From Rhynchopus euleeides (taxonomy: Eukaryota; Euglenozoa; Diplonemea; Diplonemida; Diplonemidae): a DNA stretch of 64,000 nt. The notes beneath the pieces are model-generated. The model was not told the origin of the DNA and did no database searches. It saw only the letters and a list, made by a program, of their open reading frames with translations. The stretch covers positions 2,294,001-2,358,000 of the forward strand of contig OY723243.1 in the NCBI GenBank assembly GCA_963210315.1, in the 5' to 3' direction. Below, one piece after another: positions 1 through 11,604 of this stretch. Position numbers and translations under genes: made by a program. Each line of letters opens with the position of its first letter. Position 1 is the stretch's first letter.

Positions 1-2
1 GG

Positions 3-133
3 CAGCTGGTGCAGGATGTGATAGGGTGGCAGCAGCGTGCGCAGCAGCAGGAGCAGCAGCAGGAGCAGCAGCAGCAGCAGCAGGAGCAGCAGGGGGAGCA
101 GCAGCAGCAGCAGCAGCAGCAGGAGCAGCAGGG

Positions 134-176
<43 letters not shown>

Positions 177-204
177 CAGCAGGGGGAGCAGCAGCAGCAG
201 CAGC

Positions 205-237
<33 letters not shown>

Positions 238-326
238 GCGCCACGGTTCCTGGTGCCACTGCGGCTGTCACTGCAGGGCTGATCGAACCCACACCCGCTG
301 TGGCGGCGTTTGCGGGTTTCGGCTAG
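3..326 (+). CDS. C-terminal end of a polyglutamine protein (partial)
   Basis: The frame is open from the left edge of the window and ends at a TAG at 324-326, so only the C-terminus of an upstream gene is visible. It begins Q-L-V-Q-D-V-I-G-W and runs into about 65 residues of Gln broken at intervals by Glu and Gly-Glu, encoded by an almost pure CAG/GAG/GGG repeat (about 40-235). A 30-residue Ala/Val/Pro-rich tail follows, ending A-F-A-G-F-G. Polyglutamine C-termini are common in transcription-related proteins, but nothing here identifies a family. The other two frames of this repeat (poly-Ala, poly-Ser) are also open and are shadows. This frame is chosen because it runs in from the edge and ends in a non-repetitive tail. 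The reading is moderately secure; the function is unknown. Confidence 0.5.
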
Positions 327-874
327 GTGGTGTGCGGTAGCCCGGGGTTGGCTTGTTAGACTTGTTAGAGGGTCTCTCGGCAGGGGTGTGTGTGTGTGTT
401 GGTGTTGTGGCGGGTTCTTCATTTTTTTCTGAAGATGGCTCGAATCGCGCCCCAAGTGTTAGTGATGCGGCAACGCTCTTCTGGGGGGAATCATGCTGCC
501 ATCTTTTAGCCCTCCTTGTTGTGCTGCGACGGCACGGCGTGTGGTGCTTTTATGTAGACCTAGAGGCGAGCTGGTTTCTTTCCTGCACGGCACGGTATTC
601 GGGTCCGGGCTGTAGACCCCACCCCCGAAGTGTGGGATAGTAGGGATAGAATGGTCCAAACCCCCCACCCCATCACCCCCCTTTCGGCACTACCCGGCGC
701 GCAACGGTGGCGTTTCCCCCCCCAGCCATGTCTGCCAGCCAGCAGTGTTGGTGTTTGTCTGCTCTCCGTGACCCTCCCTCCCACCACCGCAAGCACCCAC
801 ACATACAGGGCACCCTACACCCTACACAGTCACCAGGGAACCGGGCGGCACACGCAGGAGGCTCAGCTACACAG
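327..874. other. Intergenic region before the carrier gene
   Basis: This holds the presumed 3' UTR of the upstream gene and the 5' region of the next one. There is a short GT microsatellite near 387-400. A pyrimidine-rich stretch (about 765-835) leads to AG sites, including the CAG immediately before the ATG at 875. I see no other gene. Confidence 0.4.
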
Positions 875-2545
875 ATGTCTCCTCCTGCGGGGAAGAGCGC
901 ACAGGTATGTTGTTTTTCCTCTTGAGAGGTTGCCTTCCTTGGGCGTACATGCACCGTTCAGCCCAGTCGTTGAAATACTGGTGGTGAACCCTGCAGCCCT
1001 GGTGGGTTGCGGTTGCACTGCCACCAACAGTATTTCCACGGCACCCATTGGTGATTGCCGATACGTCGGCGCTGCCTTTGTCCTGCCCCCTGCTGCCTGA
1101 CTTGCTGTTCGATTGCTGGGGGTGGGTGATCTCTTGGAGCATTCCCCTGAGACGCGCTGCCACACCCACACACCCCGCAGGACATGGCCACGGGGGCCGT
1201 TCTCCAGTGCGTTGAGGCAGCATCCCTTGGGATGCCTTTCGAGGTATGTGTGTGTTGTTGTTTCCTGCCGCCACCCTTCCCCAACCCGTAGGTGTGGAAG
1301 ACGCGCATGGGGCGCTTCAGGAAGGAGGGGACGGTGGAGGCCTTTGTCAACGTCTACAGGTATGCGCAGTGTGGGCAGCCTCATCGGGTGTGGTGTGCTG
1401 CATCTCGCCTGCCATTCTCTGCAAACCCTTTTAACCTTCTTCCCACCCCTGCAGGAACGGTGGTGTCAACGCGTTCTGGGCGGGTGTCGGCCCCAAGATG
1501 GTGGAGTCTGCAACGAAGGGTGCTGTCCTCATCTGGTCTAAGGAGATCCTTCTCACTGCCTGCGAAAATAGCGGGTTGGACCCGGTGACGAGCGGTATCA
1601 TTGCGGGGGCTGGTGGCGGTGTGGCCCAGACTTCTGTCATGGGCCCGATGACCTTCCTTGTGACGGCAAAGGTGACCGGCGACAAGAACGTGAGCACACT
1701 GCGCCGGGTGTCTGACACCTTCCGCACCCGAGGGATCGGTGGGTTCTACTCTGGCGCGTCTGCAGTGGCGTTCCGGCAGGCAACCAACTGGGCATCGCGG
1801 CAGGGGTTCACCGACGCTGTCCGCCAGGTGATCATCTCCCGCAACCACGGTGGCGACAAGAAGGCAAAGCTGTCCAAGCCTGAGGAGGTGATGTCAGGCG
1901 TGATTGGTGGGTTCCTTGCATGCTGGAACCACCCCTTCGAGGTGGCCCGCATTGAGATGCAGGCACGTGGCGCGTTTGGCGAGGCACGCCTGTCCATGAT
2001 GGGTGTGCTCGGGATGGTCTACAAGGAGCAGGGCCTTTCGGTATGCAGCAGTGGGGGTGGGGTTTCTTTGGTTCCACCCGCTAGTGAACAACGGGTCCCG
2101 CCTACCCTTCCTCCCCACCCTTCGAGTCAAGTCGCATCGTAGCACACCACCTTTACGTACACCACCCGCTTCTATCGCACCACAGGGTTGGTTCAAGGGT
2201 GTGGTCCCGCGTATCGGGCTCGGCATCTGGCAGACGCTGTTCATGGTGACAGGTGCACGTATCGTGAAGGTATGTCAAAGCAAGGCGATGATTTATTCCC
2301 CGCGGCATGCGTCAATTATCAAGCATGTCATCTCATTCGGCAGAGCCGGCAGGCTACCTGGTTCTTAGAATCATGGGTGGGTGTCTCGGGTTACACAGCA
2401 ACACGACTGTGAGGTACCAGCACATCACCCATTTCTTTTAGCCCAACGGGGAGTCATATTACCCACCACGGTACAGGAGCACCTCAACGAAAGATCGAAC
2501 TCATCCGGCAAGGTCGAGCAGGTGCCAGCTGCCAAGTCTGCCTGA
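875..2545 (+). CDS. Mitochondrial carrier (SLC25) family protein, YHM2-like, six exons
   Basis: Proposed exons are 875-904, 1181-1243, 1292-1359, 1455-2040, 2186-2269 and 2477-2545. All junctions are GT-AG and the reading frame is kept through every one, giving 299 residues, the normal size for the family. Repeat 1 carries P-F-E-V-W-K-T-R-M and repeat 3 carries H-P-F-E-V-A-R-I-E-M-Q, both versions of the carrier signature PX(D/E)XX(K/R). Repeat 2 has an atypical M-G-P-M-T-F-L-V-T motif. The pieces G-A-V-L-Q-C-V-E-A-A-S-L-G, E-S-A-T-K-G-A-V-L and A-V-A-F-R-Q-A-T-N-W-A-S-R recall the fungal YHM2 citrate/oxoglutarate carrier, so an inner-membrane tricarboxylate exchanger is the best guess. The start is the ATG ten codons before the first donor, directly after a CAG. 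The last acceptor (2476) was chosen over one at 2442 because it gives a compact polar tail; that exon is the least certain. Confidence 0.85.
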
Positions 2546-3994
2546 GCAGGTTTCGGTGATAGCCCTGGGGGCGAGAAGGCGACGAGCGTGTGCAGACACC
2601 CCCCACACCCTCCCGGAAAAATGACGCGCTTTCCCGAGATTCCTTCTGCTGAAATCTCGAGACCGGTTCTATTTTTCTGGACAGCGGGCCAGAGTTCAGC
2701 CAGTTAGGCGAACTCCCACCCGGTTGGAATGGGTGTTGGCGATGCATTCTGCTCTGGATCCTTGCGCAGTGACCCTCCCCCCCTCCCTGCCCCCAACCAC
2801 AGGGATATGGGGTGTGCACAGGGAGCTGTGCTCGGAGTTCGGGTCGGCCTGCCCGCCTCCCCGCCTTCCCTTTCACCAAACAGAATTCCATCCTAACTCC
2901 TGTGGTGTGTTTTATTGTATGTTGGCAACCTCGTGCCGCGTCAGAAGCGCGTAATACGAACACAAAACAAACCGAAGGGCGCCCCCCGCGGGAGGGTCGA
3001 TCCTAAGTTGGGGGGTTTTTTTCTTTTTAGCAAACCCCCCCCCCCCCCAACACGATACAAAAATGGGGGGAAAACAAAAATCGGGGTGTGTGTGTGTCCA
3101 TCCTCCCACACAGCGTTGTTTTTTATTGCATTCCCCGTCTCCCCCCCCCCTTCCCCCCCATCGTTGTTTAGCCAGCACACACGTTTGGTTAGTCCACCCC
3201 ACCCCACCCCCACCCCCACTCAGCCCCAACCGAGTGGAAGTGAAAAAGGGCGTCAGCTCTAGGCCTCACGTTTCACCACATTGCAATTCACTATCTCCCA
3301 AGCACGTATGCCCCTCTACATTACGCCAGTTTGGAGGAACTGCGCACGCATAGGTGTAAGAGGGTGTCATTGCCTCTTCGGTACCGAGTAATAGCAAAAA
3401 AGCCGCCCTGAAGAATGTCGAGTTGAAAACTGCTGCAGTTTGAGGGGCCCCTTATCACAGCATCATATTGAGGGTCAGATTGTGTGGGTCGGTCTCGAAC
3501 TGCTTCGCCTCGAAAAGGACTGCAAGCCAAGTTGAAGTTATTCAAGCCATCAAAGAGGGCAGGCTCTTCAAGGGAAAGGGGTCCGTGTGCGTGTGTGCGG
3601 CGGGGTTGAAGAAAAAGGGGGAGGGGGGGGGACGGGGTGGGGGGGGATGTTGTGGGGAAAAGTGTGGCGAGGCTACGTTCTGCCCGCCCGCTCCCACCAT
3701 GTCTCCTCTCTTCCCGTCATCCCCCACCCTGACCCCCACACACCCGCGCCCCCGCTTGCTGCCCCTGACGTGGTGTATTTCATTTGCTCGATTCCTCTCC
3801 CGCCTGCAGCCCGGGTTTCCTTTACCGGCTAACTGGGGTGTAATGGGTCAAACTTTTGCTTGCCCCTCCCGGGCACAGCGTGTCCTCCGCGTTCAAGCGG
3901 CCGGACCGAGAGTCAGGTGTGGAAATCCGTGCGTTGTTGCTGGGGATTGAAAGCCGTCCTAATTCTTCAATACCCCTCAACGCGTCGATACGGT

Positions 3995-4107
3995 GGGGGG
4001 CCTTCGCTCTGTGCCACTGTGTGTCAAACTGTGTCACTTTGCAGCCAAGTGTGTTGTGAGGCAGTTCGCCATTTCTCACTTCTCTGCATTTCTGAGCGAA
4101 GGCCCCC
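3995..4107. mobile_element. MITE with GGGGGCCTTCGCTC termini
   Basis: A 113-bp unit begins with a G run followed by CCTTCGCTCTGTG and ends TGAGCGAAGGCCCCC, giving inverted termini of about 14 bp. GGT lies directly on both sides (3992-3994 and 4108-4110), as a 3-bp target duplication would. The left end has one G more than the right. The interior (CACTGTGTGTCAAACTG...) is shared with the decayed copies at 32238-32357 and, inverted, at 42193-42323. There is no coding capacity, so it is non-autonomous. Confidence 0.75.
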
Positions 4108-6080
4108 GGTAACTATAAAATATACTGGGGCCTGTGTCAAACTGTGTCCCTTATGCAACCGAATTGTGTGAGGTGTACAGCTCTCGCCGTTCTGGATTTC
4201 TGGAGGGAGGTGGGGGGGTGGGGTAAGGGAAATACACAAGAATAACATGCACCGCGATGCTGCCCTGGTCGTCTCGCACGTCGGGCTGGTGGATCGTCGA
4301 ATGCCAAACCAAGAGAAAAAACAAAGGGAAAAAAACATGTCACCCAACAATGTGTCGTTATCATTTTGGGTGGGTGCCGCTCTCGGGGCGACAGCCATTC
4401 GGCAGGACGAGGCGAGGGGGGCAAACCCAGAGCACTCCTCTTTGTCTGGGTGCAACCCTCCTCACCCCCCCCTCCCCCGTCTCTTTGCTGTGGCAGTCGC
4501 TTCCCGTTCATTTATTCATTTGCTGCGGGCATCGGGTTTTTTAGTGCCGAGATCGGCCAGTCAGCAGCACCAGCCCGATTATACAAGAGAGGCATGTGTG
4601 GAGGATCGAGCGTGCCCCCGCCACCCCGTAACAGAGTCATCGTGCTCTTTATGGGCATTGCCAGACCCTCTGTTGCAACAGCGCAGCACACCCGCCCCCT
4701 GGCTTGGTGAGCTGCACTGCCACCCGGACAAGGGTGGATGTGCCTGCGCGATGCGTGTCGGAGGACCTCTGTGGTGTCCACACGCTCTCAGTTGTTTATC
4801 GGACTCGCTGCCGAAGCTGTCGACTCTCTCCTTTTTTTCTTCTTCTATCCATTCCGGGGTTTGGAAAAAGGTTGGAGCGGGGTGTGTGTGTGCGTCGGTG
4901 GGAATTTCCCTGTCCTTCACAAAGGGAGGAGAGGGGGGGGGGTTTTCATGTTGCATGGGTGCGGATTCTGGGCTTGCTTCGACATGACCCGCCCAATGCA
5001 CCACCGCCCACCCCACCCTCCCCACCACCGCCCCGTTTCGAATCTTTCAATGAAAACAGTGCAGCAGGGGCGTAGGCTATGTTCCGGGGTGTCAAGCGTG
5101 TGTCATAATGATGGCAGCGCAAACCAGCGAGAGCGGTGTAGACGGGACAGTGAAGCTTGCCCCCTGGAACCTTGAGGAGATGTGGCTTGCACGGCCCTCA
5201 CCGAGGGGTTTTCAAAAAATCAGTACAGATCTCCAAAAATAAGCAGATTCGAGCTGTCTTCATTGGATCATCGCTCTCTGTATGGGTTAGTCCCTGGGGG
5301 ATGAATTTGTGTGGTTTTTTTTGTTCCCCGGGAGGGGCGGGTGCCCTTTGGGGTTTGCGCCCTGCACCACGCGGCACGAACAACGGCAACCTGGGCCGTG
5401 CAACTCTCCCAAGTCCATAATATGACCACCCACCCCCCGACACATTATTTCTGCTCCCCTGACCTGTACACCCATATAGCCTCGAAGCCTCCCTATTCTC
5501 CATAACCGTAGCCCCCATCCCCCCGAACATTGGGAGGTGCTGCAGGGAAGCTTGCCTTTGCCTTCACTCTCGACAATGAAACCCCCCCTCCTCGACCCCC
5601 GTGTGTGTTGTGCCCTTCAAGCCTTTTCTGGGCGGGACTGCATCAGTGCTGAATGAAACATTTTTGGGACCACCCAGTCCTCTATTCACGACGCAGCCGG
5701 CGACAGCCGGCGTGCCTTCCGACGAGTCGGGCTGCGTCGTGTTCGATTCTACACTGCCCCCTACCACCCCCTACCCCCCCACACCCCCCTCTGAGCAAGA
5801 TCACTGAAGAGTTTCTTTGCCGAAAGGGTCACAAAACGAACTGCAGTTGCCTTATGATACCATGTTGGTCACGGCTGCCAGCCCGCCGACCACCCCTCCA
5901 GCCCCCCTCCCTGCCTCCCAGATACGACCCTCGGAAGCATTCAGCCCGATGGTGGCTGGTGGTGGGGGAAGTGTGTGGGGGGGTGCGCCAGCCTGGGACA
6001 GGTCTCAATTGATCTGTCTCCCCTCCCCCCCCCCCCCCCCTCTCTCTCTCTCCTCCACTGAAAGTGTAAAAGGTCTCCGT

Positions 6081-6176
6081 GGGGGCCCTCGCTACCAGTC
6101 ACAGCTCGTCGGTCAGTGGGAAGTGGGCTGTAGCTCACTTTTTCTCACTCAGTCACATCTGGTAGCGAAGGCCCCC
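6081..6176. mobile_element. MITE with GGGGGCC termini, TSD CGT
   Basis: A 96-bp element from GGGGGCCCTCGCTACCAG to CTGGTAGCGAAGGCCCCC, flanked by CGT at 6078-6080 and 6177-6179. Its interior is the same as that of the copies at 14082 and 34040, but about 13 bp shorter on one side of the centre. Non-coding. Confidence 0.85.
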
Positions 6177-6210
6177 CGTGGGAGATGTTTAAATAAACGG
6201 TGCCACCCTT

Positions 6211-6214
<4 letters not shown>

Positions 6215-6241
<27 letters not shown>
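6215..6241. repeat. CT dinucleotide microsatellite
   Basis: About 13 uninterrupted CT units. The opposite strand reads as an Arg-Glu repeat, a false open frame. Confidence 0.9.
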
Positions 6242-6245
<4 letters not shown>

Positions 6246-8396
6246 TATGCACAACCCCCCTCACTGGCCCCCATAGAGCACCCGCGCTTCTGATGAGGAT
6301 TCGGGAATTTGGGGGTTTCTTTAAACAATACAAAGCTAGCTTCGTTCCGATCTGCGCGCCACCTGCGAGCTTCACGAGGTTATACCAAACAATAGCCGGC
6401 GTGAAGCTTGCATCCCCTGTTCAGAGGTGAAGTGATGAAGGGATATGGTGGCGGAGGGGGGGGGGGGTGTTGTATTTTACATTGGGATGGTTTACTCTCA
6501 TGTTTTCATAGTTAGCCCCCGTTCATCTAACGCCCGCCCCGCCCGGAGCCCCCCCCCCCCCCCCCCGACCCACCCCCGACCCAGCTGTCGTTGTGTCTGA
6601 CCCGAGTGATGTGCCAAAAAAGATGCGGCCGTGTTTCTGGTGGTTTTCTACTGTGTATCCCCTCCCCTCCGGATCCTGACAAAAATAATACAGCAGGCAG
6701 CCTATTCTCGCTGCATATTCCGGTTTGTACCACAAACAGGGGTTCCCTGTCAAGTGTCAAGATAGATAGCAGATGGCTGGGGCAAATAAAGGCAGCCCCA
6801 CAGCAGGGTTGTGGGTGGTTGTTGTTCTTTCTTTATTGCCTTTTGTCTGGCTTTGGCGTGGGGGTACCGGAAATGCCAAGCAGCCTTTTGTGGGAAATAA
6901 AGAGAAGCACAAAAAAAAATAAACTGAACCAGCGAGCGGGAAAAAAAAATAGTCTCGCCGAACGATCTGCAGGCATGGGTGGCTGCCGGATGCTGATGTC
7001 CTACATTTTTTTTGGGCGTCGAAGTTGCGCGAAAGTGTCCTTCAGGCAAAAAAATAATGCCAGTTCAGATGCATGTGTGCTGTCCCGAACACAGCCCACT
7101 CGTGAGCCCCCACCCCGCGAACTCTCGCTCGGGGTGGGGAGGGGGAGGGCGGGAGGGGGCGGAGGTAGGAGGCAAGCCGGGAACACACACACACATACAC
7201 AACATGATATGTCCACTGTTCCCTTCCTCGCACTCCTGGGCCGGCCAGCTCCTTTGGCCTCCCCAACTCTTCCCCCACCCCTCAGCTCTCCTCTGCCACG
7301 CCCCCTTTCCCATACCCTCTCCCACGAAACGTTTTTTATCCAAATCTACCCAGAATATTCTCCTCTTCCCTCTTCCTCCTTGTGTCCCAGAATATAGGCC
7401 TTACAACAGCGAGTGCCGGCTGTTTTATTTTTGTTTGGATTAGCTCTTGTGTGGGTGGGTTTGTGTAACATTTTTTTTCCTCTTTGCCCCCAAGCCAAAG
7501 CTCTCTTTTTGCAGCTTTGTCCACCAGCAAAGACACGCACCAGGAAGAAAAATGTCCAGGGGGTGCCCCTGTGCTGGGGCGGAGGAAGAGTGCTGGCTTT
7601 TTCTCGATCGAAACAAAAGATGGGGGGGGGGAGGGACTGTGGTCATCACAACCAGAACACGTTCAAATCGTCTAAATTTGCAACACCAGGAACACACGCA
7701 CACCTCCCCCCCCCCCCTCCGTCTGCCCTGACTACGTCCCGAAGGGGAGATCAGACGAACACACGTCGGAGTGACTCCTCGAAGGTACCTCTCCTCTCCT
7801 CTCCCCGCCACCTCCCCCGCACAAGCAACAACCCGGACTTCTTGTGTTTTTGTTTGTTTGATTTGTTTTCTTGTCTTGAGGGTTTCGCTGGGGAAGACCA
7901 ACGACCGGGGGCGGGGGTGTGGGGTGGGGAGGTGGGACAGGCGAGGTGCATCGCTGTCTACACAGCTGTGTGTGCTGCAACACGGTGCACCCCTCCCTCA
8001 AAGAGGGATGGTGTTGCCTGTGTTTTTTTTGCCACGTGGAATCACGCGTCGGATACGGGTGTGGCGTTGTTGTTAAGTTGGGTTCCAGGTTCGCTTTTGG
8101 GGAGGGGATGCGGAGCGTGGTGGTGGTGGTGGCGACGAGGCTAAACCCCCCCCCCCCTCCCTCGACAACCACAACAAGGAAGGGCGTCTCTTGCGGAGAG
8201 AAATGGGAAGCCCCTGCCCCCTGCCCCCCCAAGCTTTGATTTACCCGCTCAGTGCCAGGGCTGGGTTTCTACAGATCCATCTCACTTCCGACCCCGGTAG
8301 CGTCCACAGCAGCATCGTCACCCAACCACAACAGAGACATGACGTCGGAGCAAACTATGCTGTGAGGCAAGCCGAACACAACGCAGGAGGCTTGCC

Positions 8397-10847
8397 ATGA
8401 GGGACGCACCGCTGACATGTGGGATACCGGTGCTGTCGCTGATATGCTCTGGGGCTATCGTCTCAGTGGGCGTGTCTCTGTCGAGTGGGCTCATCATGTA
8501 TTTTGAGAGTATATCCTCGCTCGATAGAACCCTCTCACAGACAAGTGCCAGTGACATGGAAGGGCTGAAGCATGGGATCCTGGATATCATGGATATGACG
8601 AGGTTCGTCGGAAAGGTGAACTTCTTGAGCTCGTTTGAGCTGGGGTACAACGAGACAGATGTGCGGCTGCATGCGAGGGTGCAGGAAGACAAAGGGGTGG
8701 CGGCTATCAGCGCGATCTCGAACATGGCAGGTGATGGCCTTGTGCTGCTCTCAAACCCGGATGCAGACGGGTACATGCGCAGCCCTGAGGTGGTCGTCAG
8801 CCTGCAGTGCGCGCACCCGCTGCAGAATGGGGGGCGCGAACTGTTCTCAGTATCGGGAGCAGGGGCAATGCCAGCGGTGCCGTCTGCAACTGGTCCGCGT
8901 CTGCCGCTCGATCTGTACCGCGTCGATAACCTGACCCTGCAGAAGGAGCGGTACGGCACGCTGGACGTCTCCTATCATGCAGAGCTGCTGCGCGACTGGG
9001 TGCCTGGTGACCGCGACCTCCCGTCTGGCTTCGACGCGGTGGAGGCATCGCCAGCAGGGACGCCAGCACCGGCTGTGGCAGAGCGGTGGCGCGAGGGGAT
9101 GCTGCGCACCTCGAAAACAAGCGGGTTCGTGTACGCATACGGGAGTTGGGATGTTGTGTACCGCCCACCTCCTCCGCCGCACCCGTGGAGCAAGTACCGT
9201 GCCATCGTGAAGTATTCGCAGTTCTTCTACTCTGCGTGGCGCGAGCCCCTGCAGGAGTACGCCCTGCGAGCACCACAGGGCACACATGTCGTGGTGTACG
9301 ACCCTGTCGCGGACGTGGTGTACGCGTCGACACAAGGCGGGGAGCTGGTGGATCAGAATTGCCCGGCAGGCGACCTGCATCTCGGGCTGTTCAAGTCGCC
9401 GTGTGTTTTCCGCACCGCGAACCTGTCCCAGCTGCTGCGCGACGCTGTGACGGGTATGGCAGGTGTGCCTGTGCAGCAGATGGTGAAGAAGACGCTGGAC
9501 GGGGAGGAGCACTTCGCGCGGAGGGACACTGTATCCGAAAACCTGCAGATCACATGGGTGCGCCCCGTGTCGTTTGTGGAGGGCGAGGTGAACGAAGCGT
9601 TTGTGATGCTCATCGTCTTCACAGTGATCATGATGGTGCTCGACATCATCGCTGTGGTCGCGGAGGTGCTGCTCGTTGCCCTGCCGCTGCGTGATGCGGA
9701 ACGCGTCATCCTGCTTGCAGGATCGATGCTGACGGAGGAGGCACAGCGTGTGCTGGCGCCGTACCAGTCCAAGACATTCATCGTGTCGGAGCTGCGGGGC
9801 CTGGTGGCAGGCATGTCGGCCGCCACGGCAAGGTTGCATGAATTCCGAGCCTTCATGCCACAATCCTTGCATGTCGAGTCTGACTCAGCCGGTCAGCAGC
9901 AGCAGTCAATGGGCAAGCCAGGTGATCCAGATGGTGTGTCGTCAGGCGGCTCCTTTTCGATGCTCAGCTCTCTCAGCGTCAGTGCGGGGGGAGGTGGGCG
10001 GTTTGCGTCGTTTGCTGCAACAGGCCTGTCATCACGGGCCGTCTCGTTGGTCGTATCCAACATCCGTGGCTTCCGCAACCTGCCTGCAGAGTGCACCGTG
10101 CAGGTCCACTCAGTGTACATTGCCGCTACGTTGGAGCAGGCAACACAGCACTGCGGCCTCGTCGAGGACATGAGTGGGGACCAGGTGCTGCTGAGCTTCG
10201 GTGCCAAGGGCTTCCTCCCTTCGCATATGCTGAAGGCTGTGCGGTGTGCTGCGATGCTGAGGGCCGCGCACAGCGGGGATAGTGATGTCAACTTCGGTGT
10301 GGCGTGTGGCAGGGCGCAGGTCGGCAACCTGGGGTGCGACACCCTGAAGAAGCGCTGCATCGTGGGCGCGGTGGCCTGTGACGTGCGCACCATCGAACGC
10401 TGCGGCAGCGCATGGGACATGCACATCCTGTGCGACGCCTCCATCTCCGAGGCAGCCTCTGGATACTACCACACACGTGCCGTGGGGCTGCTGCAGCTCC
10501 AGGGCATGGCGACCCTCGTCTCCGAGCTAGTGGGCACGTGCGTGTCGCAAGGAAATATCGAGTGGATGTATGATCTTGAGAACGCATTACTCTCGAACCC
10601 GCACACCACCAGCAACTTGCTGGTGTCCCTCATCTGCAGAGGCGACTTCCAACGTGCCGGGGAAGTCCTGAAGGACGAACCGGTTGATCCTCCAGCAGTG
10701 TCCCTCTACAACCTGGCGATGCAGCTCGGCAGACCGCCAGTTCTCGAAGTCCTCCCCGTGACACCGTTGCTGTGCCCCGACAGTAATGCAGCTTTCCAGC
10801 AGCCCTCAAGTCGTACCTCAAGCACGGTCTCTGAGCCAGTGAGCTGA
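8397..10847 (+). CDS. Two-TM receptor-type protein with degenerate class III nucleotide cyclase domain
   Basis: A single ORF of 816 residues. A hydrophobic segment at about residues 10-36 and a stronger one at about 400-430 bracket a roughly 360-residue predicted outside domain. A juxtamembrane helix ends in F-R-A-F-M-P-Q-S-L (about 480-490), a hinge-like motif seen before protist cyclase domains. Residues about 547-700 follow the class III cyclase pattern: V-V-S-N-I-R-G-F-R, then M-S-G-D-Q-V-L-L-S-F-G, then F-G-V-A-C-G-R-A-Q-V-G-N-L-G. The first metal-binding Asp (usually in D-I-x-G-F) is Asn, the Lys that selects adenine is missing, and only the GD aspartate remains. The domain therefore looks catalytically weak or dead, or is one half of a heterodimer. 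The ATG follows an AG-ending acceptor-like site by about 14 nt. A MITE begins 8 nt after the stop. Confidence 0.8.
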   Translation: MRDAPLTCGIPVLSLICSGAIVSVGVSLSSGLIMYFESISSLDRTLSQTSASDMEGLKHGILDIMDMTRFVGKVNFLSSFELGYNETDVRLHARVQEDKGVAAISAISNMAGDGLVLLSNPDADGYMRSPEVVVSLQCAHPLQNGGRELFSVSGAGAMPAVPSATGPRLPLDLYRVDNLTLQKERYGTLDVSYHAELLRDWVPGDRDLPSGFDAVEASPAGTPAPAVAERWREGMLRTSKTSGFVYAYGSWDVVYRPPPPPHPWSKYRAIVKYSQFFYSAWREPLQEYALRAPQGTHVVVYDPVADVVYASTQGGELVDQNCPAGDLHLGLFKSPCVFRTANLSQLLRDAVTGMAGVPVQQMVKKTLDGEEHFARRDTVSENLQITWVRPVSFVEGEVNEAFVMLIVFTVIMMVLDIIAVVAEVLLVALPLRDAERVILLAGSMLTEEAQRVLAPYQSKTFIVSELRGLVAGMSAATARLHEFRAFMPQSLHVESDSAGQQQQSMGKPGDPDGVSSGGSFSMLSSLSVSAGGGGRFASFAATGLSSRAVSLVVSNIRGFRNLPAECTVQVHSVYIAATLEQATQHCGLVEDMSGDQVLLSFGAKGFLPSHMLKAVRCAAMLRAAHSGDSDVNFGVACGRAQVGNLGCDTLKKRCIVGAVACDVRTIERCGSAWDMHILCDASISEAASGYYHTRAVGLLQLQGMATLVSELVGTCVSQGNIEWMYDLENALLSNPHTTSNLLVSLICRGDFQRAGEVLKDEPVDPPAVSLYNLAMQLGRPPVLEVLPVTPLLCPDSNAAFQQPSSRTSSTVSEPVS

Positions 10848-10855
10848 AGCTCACT

Positions 10856-10944
10856 GGGGGCCTTCGCTCAGGTGTGCAGAAAAGTGAGTCGTCTCGCAAA
10901 CAGGGGACAAAACTACCACAGTTTGACACAGCACGAAGGCCTCC
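10856..10944. mobile_element. MITE with GGGGGCCTTCG termini, TSD ACT
   Basis: An 89-bp element starting GGGGGCCTTCGCTCAGG and ending CACGAAGGCCTCC, flanked by ACT (10853-10855 and 10945-10947). The right terminus carries two substitutions. It lies immediately downstream of the cyclase-like gene, within its likely 3' UTR. Confidence 0.75.
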
Positions 10945-11400
10945 ACTGGACTGTATTGCAATGCAATGGCCAGAGAATTTGTGGCAACTCCTATTCACAC
11001 GCAGAAACCTCAATGTCCTTCGATTGCCACTCAGGGTGTTGTGCAAATCATCCTCCATGTGGCCCCCACATTGAACACAGCGAGTAGCCCTCTCTTCTCT
11101 GCATCAAAAAGAGTGTGCCAGTGTGACAACCGTTAGTGTGTACGGGCATCGCAGAGCAAGGCATAGACAGGTGTCTTCTCGCAATGCACACCCTTCAGTT
11201 CTTCCTTCTTTCTTTCAGGCTTTGTGCACCGTACACAGTATTGATCGTTCTGCGGAGCCCAGCCGGGGAAACATGATGTGGCCCTTGCTGGAGCTTGCGG
11301 CAACACTGCTCTTCCTGTTCTGCACCGTTCCTTCCTTTATGCGATTCTGAAAGATATTTTGTTCTATGGGGAGGAGCGCCGAACTCCCTCTGACGCCTCT

Positions 11401-11581
11401 CATACACGGTGGACTCCCACACGTCAGGGTGCACCTTTTTGGGATATCGGAATAGCGGGGGTCTGGCGAGGTCCGACCCCGCTCGCGGGGGTCGTCTGGG
11501 CACCAAAAATAGCAGGGCAGACTCCCGCTAGCGGGGGTCTCCCAGACCCCCGCTCCAGGGGGTGGGAGTCCACCGTGTATG
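11401..11581. mobile_element. Short foldback element with perfect 20-bp inverted termini
   Basis: The ends CATACACGGTGGACTCCCAC (11401-11420) and GTGGGAGTCCACCGTGTATG (11562-11581) are exact reverse complements. The interior is filled with AGCGGGGGTCT-type words in both orientations. No clear target duplication. Related words (GGAGTCCACC) occur near 53840. Confidence 0.7.
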
Positions 11582-11604
11582 ACCTCGTCCTAAACCCCCC
11601 CCCC

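Larger units (their letters stand above)
2546..8396. other. Gene-poor region rich in C/G homopolymers
   Basis: About 5.9 kb with no convincing coding sequence. Open frames here are short, proline/serine/histidine-rich products of C-tracts and do not agree between strands. It contains numerous homopolymer C or G runs of 8-18 bases (for example near 3039, 6021, 6549, 7709 and 8147), two GGGGGCC-terminal MITEs (listed separately) and a CT microsatellite. No RNA gene was recognised. Confidence 0.5.

Noticed and set aside
4247..4987. 246-codon frame in the C/G-rich region
   Set aside because: Composition follows homopolymers and low-complexity DNA; no domain, no splice signals, other frames equally open.
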